Shown here one piece after another: positions 1 through 7,030 of a stretch of DNA of 15,400 nt. The stretch comes from a bacterium (GTDB lineage: Bacteria; NPL-UPA2; JAUVJM01), in the NCBI GenBank assembly GCA_030596585.1, contig JAUVJM010000023.1:1-15400 (forward strand), in the 5' to 3' direction. The notes under the pieces were generated by a model. That model made no database searches, had not been told where the DNA came from, and was given only the letters and a program-made list of their open reading frames with translations. The stretch's first letter is position 1; every line of letters begins with the position of its first letter. The translations under genes were made by a program, and so were the position numbers.

Positions 1-1035
1 AGGGACTATTTTCATAGTCTCTTTTTCTTTCTCGATTTTAGTTTCTTCTTTCACTTCTTCTTTCTCCGGTTCTGCTGCCTTGTGCGCTTCGATTGCCCAT
101 TCGGAAAATGGATATTGTTCGCTGAGTGCTTTCTGTTCTTCTGCTATCTTATCTGTCACTCCGATCTGCCGGCAGCAGGCTATGACACGGGACTGTGCCT
201 CAGCCGGGTCATAACTGCCGGCGAGCTGGCGGACTGCGGTAGCAATCCGCTTATCACTTACCGGTTTTTCCAGAAAGGTGAGCATGTTCTCCATAGAATC
301 CATGCGCTTTGAGGCGTTTTCCTGAGCCGCTTTATACATTGATATCGCTTTCTCGTAATCCTTCATGTCCTCTTCGTATATTCGCCCCAGATTGTAATAT
401 GCGAGTCCGGCCGCGCTGGTGCGGTCGGATTTCGGACTGATTTCAATAGCTCTGTTGAGAGTTCTTATAGCGGTTTGTGTTTGCTGTTCACCGCGATAGC
501 ATGCGGCGATACTAATAAGCAGTTTCCCCAGATATTCTCTAATTGACGCATCTGCTATTTTAGTATCCATCGCGGCGTGGTGTTCCCCGCGGGTCACTTG
601 CAGAACTTGCTGTAGGGCTAATCTCGCCCTGTAGTAGCTGTGCTTGGCCTGACCCGCTTGGTTTGTCTCTTTCAGATGGTCTGCGTATAGTCTCAGGCGC
701 ACTGCTTTTCCCAGATAAAGCCAGTTTCGCAAGGCGATATCTTTTTTGTCGAGCTGTGTCCGGTCGGAACGCTGTCCTGTGAGACTTGTTTTTTCTCTTC
801 CGACAGTGAGGTAGAGCAGGGAAGACAGTCCGATTGTCAGGATTAGAACACTAACCGGATTGAGCAGGCATGACTTGAGTTTTAGGATTGTGGAGAGGAA
901 GCGATGTTCGCATTGCGGGCAGAATCCTTTTCTCTCGTAGTGCAGGAAACAATCGTAGCACAGGTCTCTTCCGCAGCGTGAACAGATTCCCCATGCACTG
1001 GACCGGGGATGGTAGGAACAGTTCTGTTTTTTCAT
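1..1035 (-). CDS. Membrane protein with N-terminal zinc-binding module and TPR-like repeats (C-terminus cut by window edge)
   Basis: The frame is open for 345 codons from the ATG at 1035 to base 1, so the protein continues beyond the window. Residues 6-44 form a Cys/His cluster (C6, H9, C18, C21, C26, C29, C39, C42, H44) spaced like a B-box/double zinc site. A hydrophobic stretch at about 57-78 is a likely single membrane helix. Residues about 165-240 look like TPR helices (motif LAYYNLGRIYEED, then YEKAISMYKAA), and the visible end (about 320-345) is Lys/Glu-rich. The start lies 1 base after the stop of the upstream zinc-module/propeller gene, with GGGCGG just before it, so the two are probably one operon and translationally coupled. 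The zinc module is probably cytoplasmic and the TPR part outside, but the orientation is inferred. The function is unknown; TPR suggests a scaffold for protein partners. Confidence 0.8.
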   Translation of the reverse strand, partial: MKKQNCSYHPRSSAWGICSRCGRDLCYDCFLHYERKGFCPQCEHRFLSTILKLKSCLLNPVSVLILTIGLSSLLYLTVGREKTSLTGQRSDRTQLDKKDIALRNWLYLGKAVRLRLYADHLKETNQAGQAKHSYYRARLALQQVLQVTRGEHHAAMDTKIADASIREYLGKLLISIAACYRGEQQTQTAIRTLNRAIEISPKSDRTSAAGLAYYNLGRIYEEDMKDYEKAISMYKAAQENASKRMDSMENMLTFLEKPVSDKRIATAVRQLAGSYDPAEAQSRVIACCRQIGVTDKIAEEQKALSEQYPFSEWAIEAHKAAEPEKEEVKEETKIEKEKETMKIVP

Positions 1036-1036
1036 G

Positions 1037-2809
1037 CTACCGCCCTATCGAGAGCGCGTAGATAGTGTTGTCAGTGAGTTTCCTCCTACTGCCTGAAAAC
1101 ATACTGCCGATGTGCATTGCCGAGGAAGAAGACGCGAAGTAGAATTTTTCTTCGTCTACTGCCATGCTGTTCACAAGCCCCTTGTGTTCGTATTGCCACA
1201 GCGTTTTCCCTTTGCGGACGTCAATGGCTGTTATCCGGTTAAACATTTCCGTTTTCTGGTCAAGGAGACCAAACCACGTAGAGGTCTTGACTAAAAAGAT
1301 TTTCCCGCTGTCGTATAGCATTTCCCCTCCGATATTCTCCTTTGTCCACAGTGCTTTTCCTGTTTTGGCATCCAGGACGTAGAGCACGGGGACCAACTTC
1401 ACGTTCGGCTTCATTTGTTCGGTAAACTGTTTCATGAAGTCGTCACCCAGTCCCGGAGCTCTGTGACTGGGTATTCCAACTTGTTTCTTTTTACCTTTTT
1501 TAATCGGCTTTTCGACAAATCCTTGGAGAAAAACAAATCCTTCGCCGATGACGGGCGTGGAAGTCCCGGGAGCCGCTTCCGCCGTCCACATTTTCTTGCC
1601 GGTCGCTAATTCGACGCAGGCTAATTTGTTCTTGTCCTGCTTAAGGTATACCCTGCCTTCAGCCACAATCGGGTTTCGGAAATCCGATTTCTCTCTGCTC
1701 TGGCTCCAGATTTCTTTGCCTTCAGAGGAGATAAAATAGAGATTTTCTTGTGAGACAGCCAGTATCCCGTTCTCCTGCGGATAGATTGCTGAGAGCGAAC
1801 CGCCGCTGAGCTGTGCCTTCCATTTACCTTTTCCGGATTCGCCATCAATAGCGAGGAGAGTATATCCCCACGTTTTCTTTTCCCCCGTTCCCATGAGGCT
1901 TAGATACAGTGTGTCTTCTCTGGAAGCAAGATGACCTGGGTGGGTCAATTTGTCGAGCTTCTTTTCCCAGATGTCGTGTCCGTCAATGCAATCCAGAGCA
2001 TAGATAGACGAGGCTACTTTGACCCTTGCTATGCCGCCGCTGCCGCCGAAAGGGAAAAAGCCAGCGGAAGTGCCCGTATACTGCTTTTTCCGTTCTTCGG
2101 GAGTGAGGTTCCTGTAGAAATCCGAAATGTAATAAACAGCGTTTTTGCCGGTTACGGGCGTTCTTGTAACCTTGCCGGTAAGGGCGCGTTTCCATATGAG
2201 AGTTCCTTTGTCTGTGTCCACAGCATATACGGTGTCTTTGTCCCAGGTAATGCACAGATTATCTCTGACAATAACAGGTTTTGCTATTAGACACAGGCTT
2301 CCTCTTCCGCGCATCCTGAATGTTGCCGCCGCCCGGCGGTCCGTGGGCTTAACTTCTGCCAGCTTAAGTTTCCATTTTTCTTTGCCTTCTTGCTCGTCTA
2401 TGCAATAGAGCGTACCGTCATCACAACCCACATATATGTTCTTCTCGTGAAATGTCAAAGACGAAAGGGGTTTGTCTTCAGCAGGCTTGAATTCCCATAA
2501 GACCTTCCCGGCTTTGCTCGTTACTTTGTACGCAATGAAAAGTGCGAGTAGAATTACTATACCCGGGAGGATTAGCCGGGAGGTAACTCTCATCCATCGG
2601 CTCACTCTCTGTTCTAATATGGCATATTCTTCTCCCTCTTCAGGTCCCTCCATGCTTTCCGTTTCCTGCTTCGTCTGTTCTCTGCATTCCTCACTGCAAA
2701 AGTATCCAAGTTCTTCGTGGCAGATTCGACATATGCCCCGGTTGCAGTTGAGGCAGTTGGCAACTACTGCCTCTTCCGGATGCCGTTCACACCTGTCCGT
2801 GTTTTGCAT
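1037..2809 (-). CDS. Zinc-module membrane protein with PQQ-type beta-propeller (BamB-like fold)
   Basis: This 590-residue protein begins with a Cys/His cluster (C7, H10, C19, C22, C27, C30, H31, C38, C42) spaced almost as in the downstream gene. An acidic linker and one membrane helix at about 76-95 follow. The rest is about eight repeats of the type (Y/L)xxxDxxxGKxxW, for example TVYAVDTDKGTLIW, KLACVELATGKKMW, VLYVLDAKTGKALW and ITAIDVRKGKTLW, diagnostic of PQQ-like beta-propellers. Such propellers occur in quinoprotein dehydrogenases and in the outer-membrane assembly lipoprotein BamB. I see no signal peptide with a lipobox and no sign that a cofactor binds, so a structural or docking role is more likely than an enzyme. 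A strong AGGAGG lies 7 bases before the ATG at 2809. It is first of a two-gene unit with the zinc-module/TPR gene. The fold call is firm; the function is not. Confidence 0.85.
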   Translation of the reverse strand: MQNTDRCERHPEEAVVANCLNCNRGICRICHEELGYFCSEECREQTKQETESMEGPEEGEEYAILEQRVSRWMRVTSRLILPGIVILLALFIAYKVTSKAGKVLWEFKPAEDKPLSSLTFHEKNIYVGCDDGTLYCIDEQEGKEKWKLKLAEVKPTDRRAAATFRMRGRGSLCLIAKPVIVRDNLCITWDKDTVYAVDTDKGTLIWKRALTGKVTRTPVTGKNAVYYISDFYRNLTPEERKKQYTGTSAGFFPFGGSGGIARVKVASSIYALDCIDGHDIWEKKLDKLTHPGHLASREDTLYLSLMGTGEKKTWGYTLLAIDGESGKGKWKAQLSGGSLSAIYPQENGILAVSQENLYFISSEGKEIWSQSREKSDFRNPIVAEGRVYLKQDKNKLACVELATGKKMWTAEAAPGTSTPVIGEGFVFLQGFVEKPIKKGKKKQVGIPSHRAPGLGDDFMKQFTEQMKPNVKLVPVLYVLDAKTGKALWTKENIGGEMLYDSGKIFLVKTSTWFGLLDQKTEMFNRITAIDVRKGKTLWQYEHKGLVNSMAVDEEKFYFASSSSAMHIGSMFSGSRRKLTDNTIYALSIGR

Positions 2810-2830
2810 TGTCTGTCCTCCTCTGCTAAC

Positions 2831-2957
2831 AGTTTAGCTATCGGTGCACCTCCGTTGTAGTCGCAGAGCTTGCTCTGCTAAGCTTGTCCCCGCGAAGGCT
2901 GGGGCAAAGTAAACTTTGCAACTACAAGTTGTGTGTAGTACTTCCGGCAGCTAAACT
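2831..2957. repeat. Composite palindromic repeat element (copy 1)
   Basis: Outer inverted arms AGTTTAGCT (2831-2839) and AGCTAAACT (2949-2957) enclose a second pair, TTGTAGT (2855-2861) and ACTACAA (2921-2927). Inside are two perfect 16-nt hairpins with 6-bp stems and 4-nt loops: GCAGAGCTTGCTCTGC (2863-2878) and GCAAAGTAAACTTTGC (2904-2919). Between them lies an imperfect GC-rich hairpin at 2888-2904. The two 16-nt units and the TAGTTGC-type arms recur in inverted order and orientation at 6930-6979, so this is a dispersed, mosaic repeat similar in design to REP/BIME elements. Confidence 0.8.
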
Positions 2958-2993
2958 ATTACTCGTATTTTAGCTTCAGAAAGTGCCGTTTTC

Positions 2994-3027
2994 AAGAAGA
3001 AAGAGAAAAAGAAAGAGAAAAAAGGGA
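2994..3027 (+). other. Uninterrupted 34-base purine tract upstream of the 6S promoter
   Basis: All 34 bases are A or G on the plus strand, mostly A-runs separated by single G. It ends 18 bases before the -35 box at 3046. A-rich tracts here can act as a curved UP-type element for RNA polymerase alpha subunits; that role is inferred. I see no coding signal for it. Confidence 0.45.
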
Positions 3028-3045
3028 CAAACAGGAAAAAAGTTC

Positions 3046-3074
3046 TTGCAAAGGATTGACATGTGTGCTACATT
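3046..3074 (+). promoter_or_regulatory. Sigma70-type promoter of the 6S RNA gene
   Basis: TTGCAA (3046-3051) and TACATT (3069-3074) are exactly 17 bases apart. TG one base before the -10 box gives an extended -10. The start of transcription is predicted near 3081, just before the first paired base of the 6S RNA. A second -35-like TTGACA at 3056-3061 is too close to this -10 to be used with it. Confidence 0.7.
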
Positions 3075-3080
3075 CTGGAT

Positions 3081-3278
3081 GAGGAAATAAATTCCCTGCT
3101 TTGTTCGTGTTGGGGAGGACGGTTTCTTGAGCCAATCTGAGTAAAAGGGAGTCTGGCTCCGGGTGTGGAATGTATGCCCTCGAAGTGAGGGAAACAAGAA
3201 GTATCCGGGAGGGCACCCACCTGTACTAACAGGTTCAGAAAATCCACTCCACACGGCAGACAGCGGGGAATTTTTTTG
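3081..3278 (+). ncRNA. ssrS: 6S RNA (RNA polymerase-binding regulatory RNA)
   Basis: The segment folds as one long rod, as 6S RNA does. ATTCCCTGC (3091-3099) pairs with GCGGGGAAT (3263-3271); CGTGT (3106-3110) pairs with ACACG (3251-3255); TGGGGAGGA (3111-3119) pairs with TCCACTCCA (3243-3251) apart from one mismatch. A central region follows with a small hairpin on each side (GG-TTTCTTGA-GCC; CCTGT-ACTA-ACAGG). The apical arm is closed by GGGTG/CACCC and contains GCCCTC/GAGGGC. The open central bubble mimics a melted promoter and sequesters the housekeeping RNA polymerase. The sequence style (GGTTTCTTGAGCC, GGGAGGGCACCCACCTG) matches 6S RNAs as I remember them. The closing stem runs into a T-run (3271-3277), so it also serves as the rho-independent terminator. 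The gene has its own promoter, and the usual 6S neighbour gene (ygfA) is absent. Ends are approximate. Confidence 0.85.
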
Positions 3279-3317
3279 TTGTCATATCTTGCCGCTTCGG
3301 GCTTTAAATGCTTCTTT

Positions 3318-3405
3318 GTCATTCCCGTGAAAACGGGAATCCAGTGTTGTTGAGGATCTGGATTCTGTCCTCCAACTTGATTGGGGGATCGAGTTGGGGA
3401 ATGAC
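3318..3405. repeat. 88-bp inverted-repeat element with dRS3-like end
   Basis: The element begins GTCATTCCC (3318-3326) and ends GGGAATGAC (3397-3405), a perfect 9-bp terminal inverted repeat. Inside are three nested palindromes: ATTCCC-8 nt-GGGAAT at 3321-3340 (the pattern of the neisserial dRS3 repeat), AATCCAG/CTGGATT (3338-3344 and 3358-3364), and CCAACTTGAT/ATCGAGTTGG (3372-3381 and 3388-3397, one mismatch). It has no reading frame of its own and looks like a MITE- or REP-like mobile remnant. It could also act as a transcript-end hairpin for the glycosyltransferase gene that stops at 3440 on the minus strand. Confidence 0.75.
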
Positions 3406-3439
3406 GAGAACTTATGTTACAGAGCGGCAGTTGTCCAAT

Positions 3440-4993
3440 TTATTGGGCTTTCTTATAAACGGCAGTCAGTAAGACGTTTTGGAAACTCGCCGCGTATTCG
3501 TAGTGCCCTTGCCTGTAAAGCTCCCACAGCTTTTCGTCAAAGAATCCCTGTCTGCAGTTGAGAACGAGATAGTCAAGCGTTTCCCATTCTTCTAACCCGC
3601 TTGCTTTGATGTCCCCGCGGAGTTTGCCGGTAAGCTGGCATAGCGCCGCCACGTTGGATCCTGCAGGATAGAAGGCAACCTTTGCATTTTCCGGAGCGTT
3701 TTCGTTCAGATAACTCAGTATGTTCTCATTGCAGGTGTCGCCCCAGTATGTGGTTTCAAATCCGCGTTGTTCTGCTCCTCTTAGTCCTCCCACGAGAACG
3801 TTGTAATACGATAGATAATACGGGTGAATCCTGATTAGCGGCAGGGCGCTTATCGCAAGCAGGAATATGCCGGTGCTCAATACGAGGTGCTTGGGTTTTA
3901 TCTTTTGCAATAATCTGCTTAGTTCCATCCCGGCGAGGGATGCGATGAACGGGAAAGCCGGAAGGAAAAGGCGGATCCCGTCGTATTTGTTTACCTGGGG
4001 CAGAGCTATGATACCAATGCAGGTGATTATGTTTAGGAGAATGAGTGTTCCGGCAGAATCTTTCAGCCTGTTTCTCAGAATTCTGATGAAGCCTGATATC
4101 GTTAGTATCAGTACTGCAGGCGGCAGAGTCACAGCCGTCATTATTACCGGATAGTGCCACGGTGCGTTGCTTTCTTTATATGTCGTTCCGAGATAATATA
4201 CAGGTATTGACATGCGCTGAAGGTGTTGTGTCAGGTAATGGATAGTCCTGGTGAGCGGCTCCGGCCACAGCCATGGCCACATCAGGAAAAAAACTGCGGG
4301 GGAGATAAGAAGCATCGCGATGAGGTTCAGCGAATAGTCTTTCCGGTGATAAAGATGTGCCCACAGGAGAAGCGGGAGTGGCAGGAAGAGAGCGTTCAGT
4401 TTGGTGGCGAGCGCAAGCCCGTAGGCGATGCCGGTGATTATGCTCCATTTGCGGCTGTTGATGCCTTTGACGAAGGAAAAAACCGTGAGGAGCCAGGTAA
4501 AAGCCATGCAAATGTCAAGAGATGCAAAATGTGCGTGACCGAAGATCCGGGGCATGATAAGAAGGGATAGAGCAGAGAAGCAGGCGGCGCGCCGTCCGTA
4601 TATCTCATAACTGAACTTGTAGACAAGAAGGATGAGCAAAGAAAAGACGATAGCCGTGGATATTCTGGCGGCAAAGATGATACCGGCCAAACGATGGAAC
4701 AGGGACATGGTAATGCCGCTGAGCCCTATGGCGAGCGGTGGATGTTCACTTGTCGGACGCCAGTGGTGAGTGATAGTATCTGCGGAAAGAGCAAAGGGGA
4801 TTCTTGCGCGAAAGTCTTCGGGACCGGTGTGTCCCGTCCTGCCTGTGAGAATCCCAAACCAGTTCAGGTAGCTGATACTGGAAGGAATAAAATTGGCTTC
4901 ATCCCAGGTTAGTCCCGGGGCATCAAGAGTTTTGACAGTGAGGGTGAATGTCAGTCCTGTTATGAGGAGCGGGATGAGAAAGCCTGTTTTCAT
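3440..4993 (-). CDS. GT-C family membrane glycosyltransferase (PMT/ArnT-like, GT39/GT83 type)
   Basis: From the ATG at 4993 this encodes 517 residues. I prefer that start because the next frame upstream (to 5089) adds 32 polar residues lying over the promoter region of ndk, whereas MKTGFLIPLLI opens directly with a membrane helix. The first outer loop carries LTWDEANF with the Asp-Glu pair typical of GT-C enzymes, and EHPPLAIG in the same loop region matches the conserved HPP motif. About eleven hydrophobic helices follow, then a soluble C-terminal part. The family transfers sugars from polyprenyl- or dolichyl-phosphate to protein or lipid A at the outer face of the inner membrane; the acceptor here is unknown. 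It is transcribed divergently from ndk. Confidence 0.85.
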   Translation of the reverse strand: MKTGFLIPLLITGLTFTLTVKTLDAPGLTWDEANFIPSSISYLNWFGILTGRTGHTGPEDFRARIPFALSADTITHHWRPTSEHPPLAIGLSGITMSLFHRLAGIIFAARISTAIVFSLLILLVYKFSYEIYGRRAACFSALSLLIMPRIFGHAHFASLDICMAFTWLLTVFSFVKGINSRKWSIITGIAYGLALATKLNALFLPLPLLLWAHLYHRKDYSLNLIAMLLISPAVFFLMWPWLWPEPLTRTIHYLTQHLQRMSIPVYYLGTTYKESNAPWHYPVIMTAVTLPPAVLILTISGFIRILRNRLKDSAGTLILLNIITCIGIIALPQVNKYDGIRLFLPAFPFIASLAGMELSRLLQKIKPKHLVLSTGIFLLAISALPLIRIHPYYLSYYNVLVGGLRGAEQRGFETTYWGDTCNENILSYLNENAPENAKVAFYPAGSNVAALCQLTGKLRGDIKASGLEEWETLDYLVLNCRQGFFDEKLWELYRQGHYEYAASFQNVLLTAVYKKAQ

Positions 4994-4999
4994 GCTCGA

Positions 5000-5028
5000 A
5001 TTATATCCTGCCCCGGCACAAAAATCCA
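5000..5028 (-). promoter_or_regulatory. Possible promoter of the glycosyltransferase gene
   Basis: On the minus strand a perfect TATAAT occupies 5005-5000. The -35 candidate, TGGATT at 5028-5023 with 17-base spacing, matches the consensus at only about half its positions. The predicted transcription start falls on or beside the ATG at 4993, implying a leaderless or nearly leaderless mRNA. Confidence 0.4.
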
Positions 5029-5054
5029 CGCTAAAGGAGCAGGTTGAAAAAGTG

Positions 5055-5083
5055 TTGAAGTGTCGTGGAAGGTGTGGTATCAT
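5055..5083 (+). promoter_or_regulatory. Sigma70-type promoter of ndk-purB
   Basis: TTGAAG (5055-5060) and TATCAT (5078-5083) are 17 bases apart. The start of transcription is expected near 5090, only about 3 bases before the ndk ATG at 5093, which has no clear Shine-Dalgarno sequence. This supports the 5093 start and suggests a leaderless transcript. Confidence 0.55.
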
Positions 5084-5092
5084 CTGCAAGAT

Positions 5093-5605
5093 ATGGAAGC
5101 GACTCTCGTTCTAATAAAACCTGATGGGTTGAAACGTTCTCTTACCGGAAACATTCTGACCAGGCTTTCGGAAACAAAGCTTGAAATAGCTGGCGCCAGA
5201 GTAGTGAGAGTGGGCAGGGAATTGGCTGAGAAGCATTATGGGCATTTGCGTGAGAAGCCATTCTTCGAGGAGCTTATCAGATACATAATGGGAGAATTTC
5301 ACGACAGGCTCAAGGTCCTGGCGCTGGTTTATTACGGAGAAGATGCTATTCCAAAGGTTCGTGAACTGGCAGGCGGCACCAATCCCGAGGAAGCTGATTC
5401 TGTGTCCATACGCGGTGCATATGGGAGAGTACTAACCTCGGGTTTATTTGAGAACGTGATTCATTGCTCTGCCAATGGGGAAGAGGCGGAGAGAGAAATC
5501 AAGCTCTGGTTCAAGCCGGAAGATATCATTTTTGACGTGTATGAGACGGAAACCGTTACCCGTGAGAGTGTGAAGGAAGTTGTCTGGAAGGAGAAGAAAG
5601 AGTAA
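5093..5605 (+). CDS. ndk: Nucleoside diphosphate kinase
   Basis: The enzyme moves the gamma-phosphate of ATP to other (deoxy)nucleoside diphosphates through a phosphohistidine. From the ATG at 5093 it has 170 residues. K9 in LIKPDG, Y49, F57, R90, T97 in GGTNP, R108 and N121 match the nucleotide-binding set, and H124 in NVIHCSANGEEAE is the phosphorylated histidine. It is longer than the usual 140-150 residues because of small insertions around 66-75 and 102-120 and an acidic C-terminal tail after about 142. The normal HGSDS motif reads HCSAN. An in-frame ATG at 5060 lies between the promoter boxes and is unlikely. The TAA overlaps the purB ATG by one base, so the two are co-expressed and serve purine nucleotide supply. 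Confidence 0.95.
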   Translation: MEATLVLIKPDGLKRSLTGNILTRLSETKLEIAGARVVRVGRELAEKHYGHLREKPFFEELIRYIMGEFHDRLKVLALVYYGEDAIPKVRELAGGTNPEEADSVSIRGAYGRVLTSGLFENVIHCSANGEEAEREIKLWFKPEDIIFDVYETETVTRESVKEVVWKEKKE

Positions 5606-6900
5606 TGATAGACAGGTACACGCTTCCTGAGATGAAGAAGTTGTGGGCTGAGAAGACTAAGTTTGAAACCTGGCTTGAGATAGAGATCTTAGCCTGTGAA
5701 GCTTATTCCAAACTTGGTGACGTTCCTCCCGAAGCGGTCGAAAAGATAAGGAAAAAGGCGCGGATTAACGTAAAAAGGATAGAGGAAATCGAAGAGGGAG
5801 TGAAGCATGATTTGATTGCTTTTCTTCAAGCTGTGGGAGAGGAGGTTGGAGAGGAAGCTAAGTATATACATTCCGGATTGACTTCTTATGATATCGAGGA
5901 TACTGCCCTGGCGGTGAGGATGCGCCGGGCGGCAGACTTAATCACGGAATCCCTCGAAACCGTTGAGGATATCTTGATAGAGAAGACTGGTAAATACAAG
6001 AACACCGTGATGATGGGAAGAACCCATGGGATGCATGCTCAGCCTACGACCTTCGGTCTGAAAATGGGTCTCATGCTGGCAGAGACCCGGCGCAATTGTG
6101 AAAGAATGGCGGAGATGAGGAAATTCATAAGCTGCGGGAAACTCTCCGGAGCCGTTGGCACCTATGCGCACTGCCCGCCTTCTGTAGAGAAATATGTTTG
6201 CGAGAAACTGGGACTTGAACCAGCAAAAATATCAACCCAGATTCTCCAGCGTGATAGACACGCTCATTTTCTGACGACGCTTGCGATTGTGGCAAGTTCA
6301 CTTGATAAGTTTGCCATGGAGATACGTCATCTCCAGCGAACTGAGATAGGTGAGGTGGAAGAGCCCTTTCATAAGGGACAGAAAGGGTCTTCAGCCATGC
6401 CGCATAAACGCAATCCGATTATCTGTGAACGTATCTGCGGACTCGCGAGAGTTGTCAGGAGCAATGCGCAGGCAGGTCTTGAAAATATAGCTCTCTGGCA
6501 TGAAAGGGATTTGACGAATTCATCAGCGGAAAGAGTGGTTATTCCCGACAGCAGTATACTTGTTTTTTACATGCTTAACAAATTTATTGGAGTTATCGGG
6601 GACTTGGTTGTATATCCCGAGAGAATGCTCGAGAATATGGAACTGAGTCACGGGCTTGTATTTTCACAGCGGGTCCTGCTGGCGCTGGCAGACAAGGGGC
6701 TTCCAAGAGAGAGAACGTATGAGATTGTGCAGAGATGTGCAATGCGTTCGCAGAAGGAGGGTATTCATTTCAAAGATGCTCTTCTTGAAGACAAAGAAAC
6801 CCGCCGGTATTTGAATGAAAAAGATTTGGAAGACTGTTTCGACCTGAAGTTTATGCTGCGAAACATTGACGAGATATACCAAAGGCTGGACATCAAGTAG
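5605..6900 (+). CDS. purB: Adenylosuccinate lyase
   Basis: PurB removes fumarate at two steps of purine synthesis: from SAICAR to give AICAR, and from adenylosuccinate to give AMP. The 431-residue length and sequence follow the Bacillus type closely. H68 (KHDLIAF) and H141 (GRTHGMHAQP) are the catalytic histidine pair at the same numbers as in B. subtilis. The fumarase/lyase signature SSAMPHKRNP spans 262-271 with the flexible-loop serines S262/S263. The start overlaps the ndk stop (TAATG), and AAGGAG lies 11 bases upstream inside ndk. No residue of the active site appears missing. The stop at 6900 is followed directly by palindromic repeats. Confidence 0.97.
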   Translation: MIDRYTLPEMKKLWAEKTKFETWLEIEILACEAYSKLGDVPPEAVEKIRKKARINVKRIEEIEEGVKHDLIAFLQAVGEEVGEEAKYIHSGLTSYDIEDTALAVRMRRAADLITESLETVEDILIEKTGKYKNTVMMGRTHGMHAQPTTFGLKMGLMLAETRRNCERMAEMRKFISCGKLSGAVGTYAHCPPSVEKYVCEKLGLEPAKISTQILQRDRHAHFLTTLAIVASSLDKFAMEIRHLQRTEIGEVEEPFHKGQKGSSAMPHKRNPIICERICGLARVVRSNAQAGLENIALWHERDLTNSSAERVVIPDSSILVFYMLNKFIGVIGDLVVYPERMLENMELSHGLVFSQRVLLALADKGLPRERTYEIVQRCAMRSQKEGIHFKDALLEDKETRRYLNEKDLEDCFDLKFMLRNIDEIYQRLDIK

Positions 6901-6901
6901 C

Positions 6902-6919
6902 CGCAGGCTTTAGCCTGCG
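6902..6919. repeat. Hairpin repeat unit just after purB
   Basis: CGCAGGC (6902-6908), loop TTTA, then GCCTGCG (6913-6919): a perfect 7-bp stem starting 2 bases after the purB stop codon. Its core, 6903-6918, is another 16-nt unit of the 6-4-6 family seen at five other sites in the window. It could attenuate or protect the purB mRNA end, but it has no T-run and so is not a standard terminator. Confidence 0.7.
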
Positions 6920-6929
6920 TTAGTGACAC

Positions 6930-6979
6930 GTAGTTGCAAAGTTTACTTTGCCCTTTGGCAGAGCAAGCTCTGCAACTAC
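6930..6979. repeat. Composite palindromic repeat element (copy 2, inverted)
   Basis: The arms GTAGTTGC (6930-6937) and GCAACTAC (6972-6979) enclose the perfect hairpins GCAAAGTTTACTTTGC (6936-6951) and GCAGAGCAAGCTCTGC (6958-6973), separated by a short CCCTTTG linker. This is the reverse complement, in reverse order, of the core at 2855-2927, but without the extra GC-rich hairpin in that copy. It lies between purB and purM. Confidence 0.8.
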
Positions 6980-7030
6980 AATTGCTTCTGACGGTTTAGT
7001 AGTTACTGAAGATTAGTAGTGGGAGCCATA

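Noticed and set aside
82..312. 76-codon plus-strand open frame near the window start
   Set aside because: It is antisense to the zinc-module/TPR gene, whose frame is open throughout 1-1035 and has clear domain features. No ribosome site or family match was seen.
1037..2809. Quinoprotein dehydrogenase or true BamB
   Set aside because: The propeller repeats are PQQ-type, but the catalytic and cofactor-binding features of quinoproteins are not visible, and BamB is a short lipoprotein without a zinc module or membrane helix.
2831..2957. CRISPR array
   Set aside because: The repeated units are short palindromes with no regular spacing and no spacers of uniform length, and there are no cas genes.
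2976..3322. Overlapping minus-strand open frames of 74-92 codons across the 6S region
   Set aside because: They are antisense to a well-supported structured RNA with its own promoter, have no convincing ribosome site, and their composition (Phe/Leu/Ser runs) comes from the purine tract read on the opposite strand.
4994..5089. Upstream extension of the glycosyltransferase to 5089
   Set aside because: The added 32 residues are unlike a GT-C N-terminus and overlap the ndk promoter region. The internal ATG at 4993 begins directly with the first membrane helix.
7019..7030. GTG start for purM at 7019
   Set aside because: It would use the GGAG ribosome site as coding sequence. The ATG at 7031 is 5 bases after GGAG and fits the length of the family.
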